This document shows positions 1 to 7,916 of a stretch of DNA of 64,000 bases, piece by piece (positions within the stretch are counted from its first letter, which is position 1; each line of letters begins with the position of its first letter). Both the position numbers and the translations under genes were made by a program. Source of the stretch: Ruegeria atlantica (lineage in GTDB: Bacteria > Pseudomonadota > Alphaproteobacteria > Rhodobacterales > Rhodobacteraceae); NCBI RefSeq assembly GCF_013032505.1, contig NZ_WQCG01000004.1, positions 1-64,000 on the forward strand. The letters run 5' to 3'. A model generated the notes under the pieces. That model was given only the letters and a program-made list of their open reading frames with translations. It searched no databases and had not been told where the DNA came from.

Positions 1-954
1 GACTGGACACTTCTCGACGCTTATCGAAAACGACGGGGACACGTCTTTCTACTCGTCGACCCACGGCGTTTATCTGCTGAACGACAATATTGGTCTGACC
101 CTGAACGGCGGGCTTGTCGGCCCCGGTACTATTGGTGGTTGGGATGCGATTCACGCCGAAGCCTCTGGCGAAAACTATAAAGTGCTTTGGAAGAATGCGG
201 ACGGCGCTTATAGCGAATGGACCGTCAATAGTGCTGGCCAGTTTATTGGCAGTAACGGGGTCGGGAATGTCATCGACGTCGAGGAGTTCTACAACGTCGA
301 TCTGAACAACGACGGCCAGACTGGACACTTCTCGACGCTTATCGAAAACGACGGGGACACGTCTTTCTACTCGTCGACCCACGGCGTTTATCTGCTGAAC
401 GACAATATCGGTCTGACCCTGAACGGCGGGCTTGTCGGCCCCGGTACTATTGGTGGTTGGGATGCGATTCACGCCGAAGCCTCTGGCGAAAACTATAAGG
501 TGCTTTGGAAGAATGCGGACGGCGCTTATAGCGAATGGACCGTCAATAGTGCTGGCCAGTTTATCGGTAGTAACGGGGTCGGAAATGTCATCGACGTCGA
601 AGAGTTCTACAACGTCGATCTGAACAACGACGGTCGGACTGGACATTTCACGACAACTTTAGAAACGAACGGATCCACAACACTCGCGTCGTCAACGCGC
701 GGTGTTTATCTTATCAATGACTCGATCGAACTGACACTGAATGGAGCCAAAACCGGCCCCAACAGCTTCCCCGGCTGGCAGGCGCTTCATGCCGAGGCAT
801 TTGAGGATGGCTTTAAAGTACTGTGGAAGAATGAGGATGGTGCGTTTAGCGAATGGACAGTCAACGCTAACGGAGAATTTGTTAGCAGCGAAGCCATCGA
901 GGACGTGATCGACGTTGAAAGCTTCTATCAGTACGATCTCAACGGTGATGGGAA
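1..954 (+). repeat. Three tandem 318-bp coding repeats, first two almost identical
   Basis: Units run 1-318, 319-636 and 637-about 954. The first two differ at 8 of 318 positions by my count: seven changes are synonymous and one turns Gln into Arg at the unit boundary. The third unit is clearly diverged but keeps the same length and the Trp and Asp landmarks. This indicates recent duplication or gene conversion within the gene. Confidence 0.9.
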
Positions 955-1264
955 CAATGGGTATGACGAGCCAAGGTTGAGCCCGTTCATGCCTACGGCA
1001 GGGCTTGCAGTGAGCGCCAGGGAAGCCTCGGACAACGCGCTTCTGGAGGAACCTGCTGATCTTCTTAAATTCGCTTCTGATCTCTTGCCGGCGGACGAAA
1101 TTGAAGATGATTTTTCTTTGTTGTCCTCAGGCGGATCTGAACAGTCGGGTAACGAAGGTTCAGCGGGAGGGCATGCTGGGTCGCTTTCGAAGGAATTCGA
1201 AGGCATTGAAGACGACGATCTGGTGATTTCAACCTTGTTAGAAGACGATGCCTTTCTTCTGTAA
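1..1264 (+). CDS. Large tryptophan-rich repeat protein, probably secreted (5' end outside window)
   Basis: The frame is open from base 2, so the N-terminus lies outside the window; the first internal ATG at 182 falls within a repeat and is not a start. About 420 codons are visible. They contain three 106-residue repeats, each with a VLWKN-DG-SEWTV core and an Asp-rich DLNNDG loop that resembles a calcium-binding turn. The pattern resembles the tryptophan-rich repeat of large cyanobacterial and marine surface proteins (Pfam W_rich_C type); that assignment is from memory. After the repeats comes a low-complexity acidic tail of about 100 residues that ends in Asp/Glu and Leu/Phe residues, as in C-terminal signals for type I secretion. 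I infer an exported surface or matrix protein. No ABC exporter or membrane fusion protein for it lies in the window. Confidence 0.75.
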   Translation, partial: TGHFSTLIENDGDTSFYSSTHGVYLLNDNIGLTLNGGLVGPGTIGGWDAIHAEASGENYKVLWKNADGAYSEWTVNSAGQFIGSNGVGNVIDVEEFYNVDLNNDGQTGHFSTLIENDGDTSFYSSTHGVYLLNDNIGLTLNGGLVGPGTIGGWDAIHAEASGENYKVLWKNADGAYSEWTVNSAGQFIGSNGVGNVIDVEEFYNVDLNNDGRTGHFTTTLETNGSTTLASSTRGVYLINDSIELTLNGAKTGPNSFPGWQALHAEAFEDGFKVLWKNEDGAFSEWTVNANGEFVSSEAIEDVIDVESFYQYDLNGDGNNGYDEPRLSPFMPTAGLAVSAREASDNALLEEPADLLKFASDLLPADEIEDDFSLLSSGGSEQSGNEGSAGGHAGSLSKEFEGIEDDDLVISTLLEDDAFLL

Positions 1265-1574
1265 AAGCAATGATGAAGCTAACGTCAGTCCCGTCGGTTT
1301 TGGCGGGGCTGCTTGGCGCAAGGTTGGAACGGCGAAAAGCAAATATGCCGTGTCTGTTTGGGATAGCTGACGTTTTGAAGCTGCGCAGGGTATCCTGCTT
1401 TAAACCGTCGATTTAGGAAACGCTTAGATCAACTGCGCGCCCTGTCTTTCAAAAGCGAGGGCTCAGGCCTCTTGGAATGCGTTCACTGATCGAATAAGCA
1501 AGGCTAAATGAACCGTTTCTGTGTTCTCAACTCGTCTGCTGCAAGACAATCTGACCTGTTGTTTTTCAAAGGAC
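1265..1574. other. Intergenic stretch before tRNA-Arg
   Basis: Apart from the weak hairpin near its left end I see no gene, repeat or clear regulatory element here. It should contain the promoter of the tRNA gene. Confidence 0.4.
1287..1310 (+). terminator. Possible terminator hairpin after the repeat protein gene
   Basis: An 8-bp stem (AGTCCCGT / GCGGGGCT, with G-T pairs) encloses an 8-base loop, 22 bases after the stop codon. No U-tract follows, so the call is tentative. Confidence 0.3.
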
Positions 1575-1651
1575 GGCCCCGTGGCTCAACTGGATAGAGC
1601 AGCCCCCTCCTAAGGGGCAGGTTGCAGGTTCGAATCCTGCCGGGGTCGCCA
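1575..1651 (+). tRNA. tRNA-Arg (anticodon CCT)
   Basis: The full cloverleaf can be folded by eye. The acceptor stem GGCCCCG pairs with CGGGGTC (one G-T), the D stem is GCTC/GAGC, the anticodon stem GCCCC/GGGGC encloses loop CTCCTAA, and the T stem GCAGG/CCTGC encloses TTCGAAT. Discriminator G is followed by an encoded CCA. The anticodon CCT reads AGG codons. The gene stands alone, just left of the sugar locus. Confidence 0.97.
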
Positions 1652-1881
1652 TTTGATTTCGTCATCCACGGCAGCAAACTAGGACGTCATAAGCGGCTGT
1701 ACAGTCCAGCTAGGCGCTATGCCTCAGCTTTGTTGGATGCTCGCGTGTTTCTGGGATGGATGTTAGACCAACTTCAAACGGGCTTTCAAAGCTAACGGGC
1801 TCAGTATCTTATACAGGGTAAAACTTCTTATCTACGGTGTGGTAGAAGCCGATTCAGCTAGATTAATGTAAAGAAGCGAGA

Positions 1882-2868
1882 ATGACTGAGCAATCATCAA
1901 TCAAAAAAAGTCAGATTATCGAGAACATTAGCCGGCAACTTTCTGATACAGAGAACGATGAAAAAATCACCGAGATCGACATCTGTCTGACCTTTGACCG
2001 CAAATTTTTGCCTCATGCGGCTGTCACATTGCTATCGGCCATCCGCGCGGTGGGAAGCACGTGCAAACTGAATGCACACATTCTTCATGTCGACGACTTA
2101 GATAACCACGCTCGGATGTCGCTCGAAGGGCTGTCACAAAATGCTAACATTTTTTGGCATCAGATTGATGGAGAACAGTTCGACAGCCTACCTGACAACC
2201 GAGAGCATATATCAAGGGCGACATACATTCGCTTGCTCATTCCGGAAGTTCTGCACAAACTTGCCGACCGGGTTATCTACCTTGATTGCGATACGGTTGT
2301 AACCGACCGTCTGAGCAGATTATGGACAACAGAGATTGGTAATTCACCGATTGCTGCAGCTCCGGATGAGGGCGGCGTTACACAAGCCGAACGCTTAAAC
2401 TTTTCCAAAACGGCGTTCTATTTCAACGCAGGGGTACTGATTTTCAATCTGAACGCGATTGACCCCAAAAAATTCGCTGACAAAATCACAGAAACGGTTT
2501 CGCGAACAGATGTCGACATAGAACTTCAGGACCAAGATATTCTCAACCTGATGTTCGAGGGAAAAGCGACAAAACTGGATCTTCGCTGGAATGCAAACAC
2601 TAGGTTGTACACTCCCAACAACCTAGACCCAGCATACTCGCCGGAGGAAGCGGAAATTGCCTTGACCTTTCCAGGAATATTGCACTTTACCGATCGAAGA
2701 AAGCCCTGGAATTCAAACTGCAATCATCCTCTGCGTGAACTCTATTGGGACCTTCGCAACCAGACGCCTTGGCGGGAAACACTCGGTGAGAGAATACAGC
2801 GCAAGACAATAGACCTTATTCGAAGCCGCTTTAGCAAGTCGCGCAGGATGGTCACCGCAAACAACTAG
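1882..2868 (+). CDS. Glycosyltransferase family 8 protein
   Basis: The product has 328 residues and would transfer a hexose from a nucleotide sugar onto a surface glycan. The family is recognisable from the N-terminal sheet motif (EIDICLTFD, about residue 31), the metal-binding DxD in YLDCDTVV (residues 135-137), the FNAGVLIFNL segment, DQDILN, and the LHFTDRRKPWN segment near the C-terminus, which matches the conserved HF..KPW of LPS galactosyl- and glucosyltransferases. The start at 1882 follows a weak purine-rich stretch. The gene is alone on its strand between the tRNA and the convergent rmlBA genes, so it has its own promoter. The sugar donor and acceptor cannot be told from sequence. 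Confidence 0.85.
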   Translation: MTEQSSIKKSQIIENISRQLSDTENDEKITEIDICLTFDRKFLPHAAVTLLSAIRAVGSTCKLNAHILHVDDLDNHARMSLEGLSQNANIFWHQIDGEQFDSLPDNREHISRATYIRLLIPEVLHKLADRVIYLDCDTVVTDRLSRLWTTEIGNSPIAAAPDEGGVTQAERLNFSKTAFYFNAGVLIFNLNAIDPKKFADKITETVSRTDVDIELQDQDILNLMFEGKATKLDLRWNANTRLYTPNNLDPAYSPEEAEIALTFPGILHFTDRRKPWNSNCNHPLRELYWDLRNQTPWRETLGERIQRKTIDLIRSRFSKSRRMVTANN

Positions 2869-2943
2869 TGGTTAATGCAACAGCAAGTACCACTATGAGA
2901 AGAAGTGACCATCCATCAAATAGGAGTTGCAATCAAACCTGGA

Positions 2944-3837
2944 TCAGCCGTTTTTCGGTTGCATCATCTTGTCTTCCAACAGCAACCTCAAGTAATCAGC
3001 ATACTGCGTTTTCTTAAAGATTTCAGCTCTTTCTGCCAAAATTGAACTATCGATCCAACCTTGAAGCCAAGCGATTTCGTCGGGACTTCCGGCTTGCATT
3101 CCTTGCCGTTCGGTGAGGGTCCGGACAAAGTTACCCGCATCCAGCAGCGACGCGTGCGTTCCGGTGTCAAACCAAGCAAATCCACGCCCAAGGGACTGAA
3201 CATTTAAAAGGCCGTCCGCCAGATATGTTTCCAAAAGCGTGGTAATCTCCAGCTCTCCGCGCTCAGACGGTTGGATGTGACGAGCACGTTTAGGGGCGTC
3301 ACCATCCAGAAAATACAGACCTGTTACAGCATATCTTGACGGTGGGTTTTTTGGTTTTTCAACGATGTGACGAACCTTGTCGCCATCAAAATCCACGACA
3401 CCATACCTTTCAGGGTCGGCAACCCGATAGGCGAAAACCGTTCCGCCTTCGGTATGACTATTCGCGGCGTTCAGGAGTTCCGGCAATGCGTGACCGAAGA
3501 AAATATTGTCGCCCAAGATCATCGCAGACGGTGCACCATCCAGAAATTCTTCGGCAAGCAGATAAGCCTGGGCAAGCCCGTCCGGCGAGTCCTGAACGAT
3601 CCAGGTCAGGTCAAGCCCGTATTGGCTTCCATCCCCCAAAAGTCTTTGAAACTGAGCCTGGTCTTGCGGCGTTGTGATAATTGCGATTTCCCGAATGCCC
3701 GCCAGCATGAGAACGCTAAGGGGGTAATAAATCATTGGTTTATCGTAGATCGGCAAAAGCTGTTTCGAAACAGCCATCGTAATTGGATACAAGCGTGTAC
3801 CCGAGCCGCCGGCTAGAATAATACCCTTACGTTTCAT
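2944..3837 (-). CDS. rmlA: Glucose-1-phosphate thymidylyltransferase
   Basis: RmlA joins dTTP and glucose 1-phosphate into dTDP-glucose, the first step toward dTDP-6-deoxyhexoses. The protein has 297 residues, the usual length. Visible hallmarks are the nucleotide-binding loop GGSGTRLYP near residue 10, the KQLLPIYDKPMIYYPL segment, and GDNIFFGH. The start is preceded by a good ribosome site (AAGGAAAG). It lies 73 bases downstream of rmlB on the same strand and is probably co-transcribed with it. No rmlC or rmlD is present in the window, so the product is unlikely to be rhamnose made here; the neighbouring ketoisomerase and aminotransferase suggest an amino sugar. Confidence 0.95.
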   Translation of the reverse strand: MKRKGIILAGGSGTRLYPITMAVSKQLLPIYDKPMIYYPLSVLMLAGIREIAIITTPQDQAQFQRLLGDGSQYGLDLTWIVQDSPDGLAQAYLLAEEFLDGAPSAMILGDNIFFGHALPELLNAANSHTEGGTVFAYRVADPERYGVVDFDGDKVRHIVEKPKNPPSRYAVTGLYFLDGDAPKRARHIQPSERGELEITTLLETYLADGLLNVQSLGRGFAWFDTGTHASLLDAGNFVRTLTERQGMQAGSPDEIAWLQGWIDSSILAERAEIFKKTQYADYLRLLLEDKMMQPKNG

Positions 3838-3910
3838 CTTCTTTCCTTTGTAAATGCTGTGATAGAACCACCGTCAGTTTGGCGAGATTCTCGTATCCTG
3901 CAAAACAACG

Positions 3911-4951
3911 TTAGCTGGAAGAACCCAAACGCTGACCCACACCGGTACGGGATTTTAAGTTTTCCAACCAGTCCGAGTTTTCAAGGTACCACTGTACAGT
4001 CTGTTCCAATCCAGTCTCTGGCGTATGAGATGGGTGCCAATTTAACTCTTTACCAACGCGTGTCGCATCAATTGCATAGCGCTTGTCATGGCCGGGACGA
4101 TCTTTCACAAACGATATAAGATCAGAATAGGGATTGGCAGCGGGCCTTAATCGATCCAGAACGCCGCAAAGCTTTTCAACCAGTTCGAGATTGGTCATCT
4201 CGTTTTCGCCGCCGATATTGTAGCTGCGGCCAAGTTCACCTTTTTCCAGGACCAAAAGCAGCGCTTCGGCGTGATCTTCGACATGTAACCAGTCGCGAAT
4301 ATTATCGCCTTTTCCATAAATCGGAATGGCCTCACCGGCCAAAGCCTTGAGGATAACCACAGGGATCAGTTTTTCGGGAAACTGATACGGACCGTAATTG
4401 TTAGAACAATTGGTCATGACAATTGGTAGACCGTAGGTTTCGTGCCAGGCCCGTACAAGGTGGTCTGACCCGGCCTTGGAAGCCGAATAAGGTGAGTTGG
4501 GCTGGTATGGGCTGTCTTCTACAAAGAACCCTGTTGTACCCAATGAGCCAAACACTTCGTCGGTTGAGATGTGATGAAACCGAAACCCTTCTGGTCGGCC
4601 CTGTGATACCCACCAGTGGCGGGCGGCTTCAAGCAGGCGATAGGTTCCGACAATATTGGTTTCTACAAACGCGCCAGGACCGTCAATTGAACGGTCTACG
4701 TGGCTTTCAGCGGCGAGATGCATGATGGCATCAGGCTCGTGTTGCTCCAGTAGCTCCAGCATTTTGGCGCCATCGCAAATGTCGGCCTTTTCAAATATAT
4801 GGTTAGGGTTTTCTGCGACACTGGCTACATTTTCGGTGCAAGCTGCATACGTGAGTGAATCAACATTGATCACAGAATGACCGCTACTGATGGCCTGGCG
4901 CACGACTGCTGAGCCAATAAACCCCATTCCACCTGTTACCAGAATTTTCAC
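3911..4951 (-). CDS. rmlB: dTDP-glucose 4,6-dehydratase
   Basis: RmlB converts dTDP-glucose to dTDP-4-keto-6-deoxyglucose with bound NAD. The protein has 346 residues. It shows the Rossmann motif GGMGFIGS at the N-terminus, the family STDEVFGS segment, and the catalytic YSASKAGSDH (YxxxK). Later segments typical of RmlB (CSNNYGPYQFPEKLIP, the RDWLHVEDH loop, and IGGENEMTN) are all present. It is the first gene of the rmlBA pair. Its product is the expected substrate of the 3,4-ketoisomerase encoded at 13333-13779. Confidence 0.95.
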   Translation of the reverse strand: MKILVTGGMGFIGSAVVRQAISSGHSVINVDSLTYAACTENVASVAENPNHIFEKADICDGAKMLELLEQHEPDAIMHLAAESHVDRSIDGPGAFVETNIVGTYRLLEAARHWWVSQGRPEGFRFHHISTDEVFGSLGTTGFFVEDSPYQPNSPYSASKAGSDHLVRAWHETYGLPIVMTNCSNNYGPYQFPEKLIPVVILKALAGEAIPIYGKGDNIRDWLHVEDHAEALLLVLEKGELGRSYNIGGENEMTNLELVEKLCGVLDRLRPAANPYSDLISFVKDRPGHDKRYAIDATRVGKELNWHPSHTPETGLEQTVQWYLENSDWLENLKSRTGVGQRLGSSS

Positions 4952-5412
4952 GTCACTACCTCGTTCATATGTGGACTGTATGATTTCCGTGCCATCGCCA
5001 ACGGACGCCGGGAAGAAGAGTCAGAACTCGTTGACCGCCCGAAGCTTAGGGTCGAACCCCACCTTGTTTTTGCTTTCAATTGCATTGTCCTCCGATGCGA
5101 TTAGAACAGTGCACCAAATACCAATTAGTTGCCGGGCTACTCACGTGAGTTTTCTCATAACTCGCTGTCAACTGCTACAGTTCCGATTAATTTTTTGATC
5201 TCTAGGTCTCTTCAGAATGGTTGACAATAGCGATTGAAGTTACGTCCAGACGCTAAAGCATCGCGAAAGCAATCCGCCTTCGTACAGCGTGGCGTCCATT
5301 ACACAAGTGCTTCATTTCCTTGGATGGCAAAACCGGCCGCCGTGAAGGTAGATCACAAGTGTAGGTCGAAGAAAGGTGGCACTAATCGTTGGTGCGAATT
5401 ATCGCCGGTTGT
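4952..5412. other. Intergenic region upstream of rmlB
   Basis: This gap separates the rmlBA pair from the larger sugar operon. It should hold the rmlB promoter and the 3' end of the upstream transcript. I see no convincing gene on either strand and no strong hairpin; the sequence looks AT-richer than its neighbours. Confidence 0.4.
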
Positions 5413-6822
5413 TTAGTTCAAAGTCGTCCTATGAGTGTGAAACAAGTCAAGATCCGAAAAGCCGTGGAAGAGATTGCCCTCTGCAACGCCAACAGGTTTC
5501 TGAATGGTTGCAGAGCTGTACAGGCTATCTAGCCTGTCTAAAAAGACTTCGCTGCGACAGTCATTACACAGGCTTTCAAATTGTCGCTCTGCGGCGGCTT
5601 CACGGTCACTTTTCGTGTCGACTAAATCCAGAAACTGGTTAGTGAATTCATCGTCGGTCCGGACATATTCGGGCTGATCGATCAGATGGTCCATTTGTCC
5701 AATGAAAGTCTTTCTGGAGACCACCGGAAGTCCATTGCTGATATAGTCCATAGCAGCCGTGCAGCCGTTTTCCGGCAGGGTGTCCAGCGCCACGTCCGCT
5801 GCTTTCAGGTAGCTCTTGAACTCTGTCTCATCGCAGGCAGGAATTGGGATCACCCTCTGGAGGTCGAAGGAGTCGCATCCAGCATCGATTAATTGTCGTC
5901 GGCAGAAGGTCTCCGAAACGCCGACAAGGAGTATCCAAATTTGTTTGTTTTGCCGAAGTATTTTCTTGATCGTTTCGAAGAAGTTCAGATCCAGAAACGG
6001 CTGGAACTTGTATTGCGATGCCGACGCAATCGCGATCTTGGCTTCCTTTGGAATCGAGAGTTGATCGCGGTTGAAATCTTGCCGCGTGCTTGACGTAGTT
6101 TCATCGATGGACAAAGGAATCCCGAGTCGTTTGCTGTTTGAAATACCGCGTCTTGTCTCGGTAAGCACTCGCCCCCAGCTGCGGGTTTCGGCGACCGCGT
6201 GCGCTACCTCCATTCCAACTGAGAAACGGTGATCGGCATGATTGTAAAATATCACCGGCACGGGAAAAGAGGGCATCCCGAATGCAAGGGACGGAACGAT
6301 ATCGTGCATATGAATGTGCAGAACGACGAATTCAAACCCTAGCGCGATAGACTTGAGATCATGGGCACGTGTTTCAATCGATTTCTTATCGCGCAACCTA
6401 TGGATTTTACCACCTGCGTTGGTCACGACGTCGTTTAACAGTTTTGGAACCGGCTGCGCACCTTGTTCCGTAAGAACCACAGATTGCGAACGCTTTCCAC
6501 CATCGAGGCCTATCCAGCGTTCCACGACGCGTGTGTGCCCACCCCAGGGAAAGGCTGTACTCATGACGTGCAAAACACCAGAGCGACCGGATTTTCCCGG
6601 GTCGTGGGGTGACCCTATCGTCGTGGCTAGTTCCGAGAGGGCAACTTCAAGTTCTCGCGACCGGTAAACACCTGCACCGGTGCCATTCGCAAAATGTGCC
6701 GCCACCTCTATGGCCTTCATTCTTTTAGAAGGCGCTTTGATGGCGGCAAGTTCAAAACAAATACGTTCAAACTTCTGGGCGTTCGCAATCGTCCTAGATA
6801 GCAATTCACGCCGTGAATGCAT
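5413..6822 (-). CDS. GT-B-type glycosyltransferase-like protein
   Basis: The protein has 469 residues and no recognised signal peptide. The middle resembles the N-terminal donor/acceptor half of GT-B enzymes ([16 protein letters not shown], then VVLHIHMHD and FYNHADH). The C-terminal half carries a nucleotide-sugar-binding-like region ([36 protein letters not shown]) close to the E-rich motif of family 4/41-like enzymes. It is the last gene of the sugar operon and overlaps the aminotransferase gene by 17 bases, so the two are translationally close. I infer that it adds a residue to the surface glycan. Donor and linkage are unknown, and the family assignment is only to fold level. Confidence 0.65.
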   Translation of the reverse strand: MHSRRELLSRTIANAQKFERICFELAAIKAPSKRMKAIEVAAHFANGTGAGVYRSRELEVALSELATTIGSPHDPGKSGRSGVLHVMSTAFPWGGHTRVVERWIGLDGGKRSQSVVLTEQGAQPVPKLLNDVVTNAGGKIHRLRDKKSIETRAHDLKSIALGFEFVVLHIHMHDIVPSLAFGMPSFPVPVIFYNHADHRFSVGMEVAHAVAETRSWGRVLTETRRGISNSKRLGIPLSIDETTSSTRQDFNRDQLSIPKEAKIAIASASQYKFQPFLDLNFFETIKKILRQNKQIWILLVGVSETFCRRQLIDAGCDSFDLQRVIPIPACDETEFKSYLKAADVALDTLPENGCTAAMDYISNGLPVVSRKTFIGQMDHLIDQPEYVRTDDEFTNQFLDLVDTKSDREAAAERQFESLCNDCRSEVFLDRLDSLYSSATIQKPVGVAEGNLFHGFSDLDLFHTHRTTLN

Positions 6823-7900
6823 TCAACGCCTCGCAAACATCACGCACGTCTTCATCCGACATTGTCGGATCAATTGGCAACGACAGCACTTCTTCATGAA
6901 TGGCTTCCGTTAGGGGAAAAGAAAGATCGGCCAGTTCAGCATATGCAGCCTGCTGGTGGGGCGGTATGGGGTAATGAACCAGAGTTTGGACACCGCGTTC
7001 TTTCAGGTGTTTCTCAAGCAGGTCGCGATGTTTCGTACGAATGACAAACAAATGCCAGACGCTGGTCAGCGCATCGCTTGGGAATTCCGGCAACGTCACG
7101 TGATTGCTTTTGATGCCATCACAATAAGCGCGCGCTATTTCGCGGCGTCGCGCGTTTTCATCGTCAAGGTATTTCAGTTTGACCCGTAGAATAGCGGCCT
7201 GAAGCTCATCCAGTCTGGAATTTCGCCCTTTGGCTTCATTTACATATTTTTGCCGCGAACCATAGTTCGACAACATGTCCACTTTTGCTGCCAGGGCATC
7301 GTCATTTGTAACGACGGCACCGCCATCTCCTAAGGCACCGAGGTTTTTACCCGGATAGAAGGAAAACGCCGAGATATCGCCAAAGTTTCCTGCTCGTATT
7401 CCATTCAATGTTGCGCCATGGGATTGCGCGCAGTCTTCGATGACGAACAACCGGTGTTCCTTGGCAAATTTGCATATGGCCGGCATGTCCGCCAATCGTC
7501 CGTATAGATGCACTGCCAGTATTGCACGTGTTTTGGGCGTCAACGCTTCGGCAAGCCCTTTTTCGGACAAGTTAAAGGTATTGGGATCCGGTTCTACCAG
7601 AACTGGAGTCAGACCAACTCTGGATACGGCGAGGACCGTTGCAATATAGGTGTTGGCCGGAACTATGACCTCGTCCCCGGCATCCAAACCCAATGCATCA
7701 AGACAAAGCTCAAGCGCATCCAGACCGTTGCCAACTCCGATAGCATGCTGAGTGCCGCAGTATTCCGCGAACTCTTGACAAAAATCCTGATACTGTGTGC
7801 CGCGCACGTACCATCCGCTGTCGAGAACGTCTTGCATAGCCTGAGCGATTTCTTCGCTGTGGCGCGCGTTAATCTCTTTCAAATTCAAAAAGCTGATCAT
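6806..7900 (-). CDS. DegT/DnrJ/EryC1 sugar aminotransferase (FdtB/QdtB-like)
   Basis: This PLP enzyme should aminate a dTDP-3-keto-6-deoxyhexose, giving dTDP-3-amino-3,6-dideoxy-galactose or -glucose. It has 364 residues, the standard length. Landmarks are [18 protein letters not shown], the [11 protein letters not shown] segment, EDCAQSHGA, and the PLP lysine in [18 protein letters not shown]. The GNGLDAL and NTYIAT signatures are those I associate with the FdtB/QdtB branch. The matching 3,4-ketoisomerase is in the same operon, which supports C3 over C4 amination. The gene overlaps the downstream glycosyltransferase by 17 bases and is 16 bases after the GT-FkbM gene. Whether the product has the galacto or gluco configuration depends on the ketoisomerase. 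Confidence 0.88.
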   Translation of the reverse strand: MISFLNLKEINARHSEEIAQAMQDVLDSGWYVRGTQYQDFCQEFAEYCGTQHAIGVGNGLDALELCLDALGLDAGDEVIVPANTYIATVLAVSRVGLTPVLVEPDPNTFNLSEKGLAEALTPKTRAILAVHLYGRLADMPAICKFAKEHRLFVIEDCAQSHGATLNGIRAGNFGDISAFSFYPGKNLGALGDGGAVVTNDDALAAKVDMLSNYGSRQKYVNEAKGRNSRLDELQAAILRVKLKYLDDENARRREIARAYCDGIKSNHVTLPEFPSDALTSVWHLFVIRTKHRDLLEKHLKERGVQTLVHYPIPPHQQAAYAELADLSFPLTEAIHEEVLSLPIDPTMSDEDVRDVCEALNAFTA

Positions 7901-7916
7901 AGCGTGTTCCTTACCT

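Noticed and set aside
1..954. CRISPR array or noncoding tandem repeat
   Set aside because: The 318-bp unit is a multiple of three, stays open in frame, and changes are mostly silent, so it is a coding repeat.
1575..1651. Integrated element using tRNA-Arg as attachment site
   Set aside because: No integrase and no second copy of the tRNA 3' end were found in the window.
2944..4951. Rhamnose biosynthesis locus
   Set aside because: Only rmlA and rmlB are present; rmlC and rmlD are missing and an amino-sugar branch is encoded nearby.
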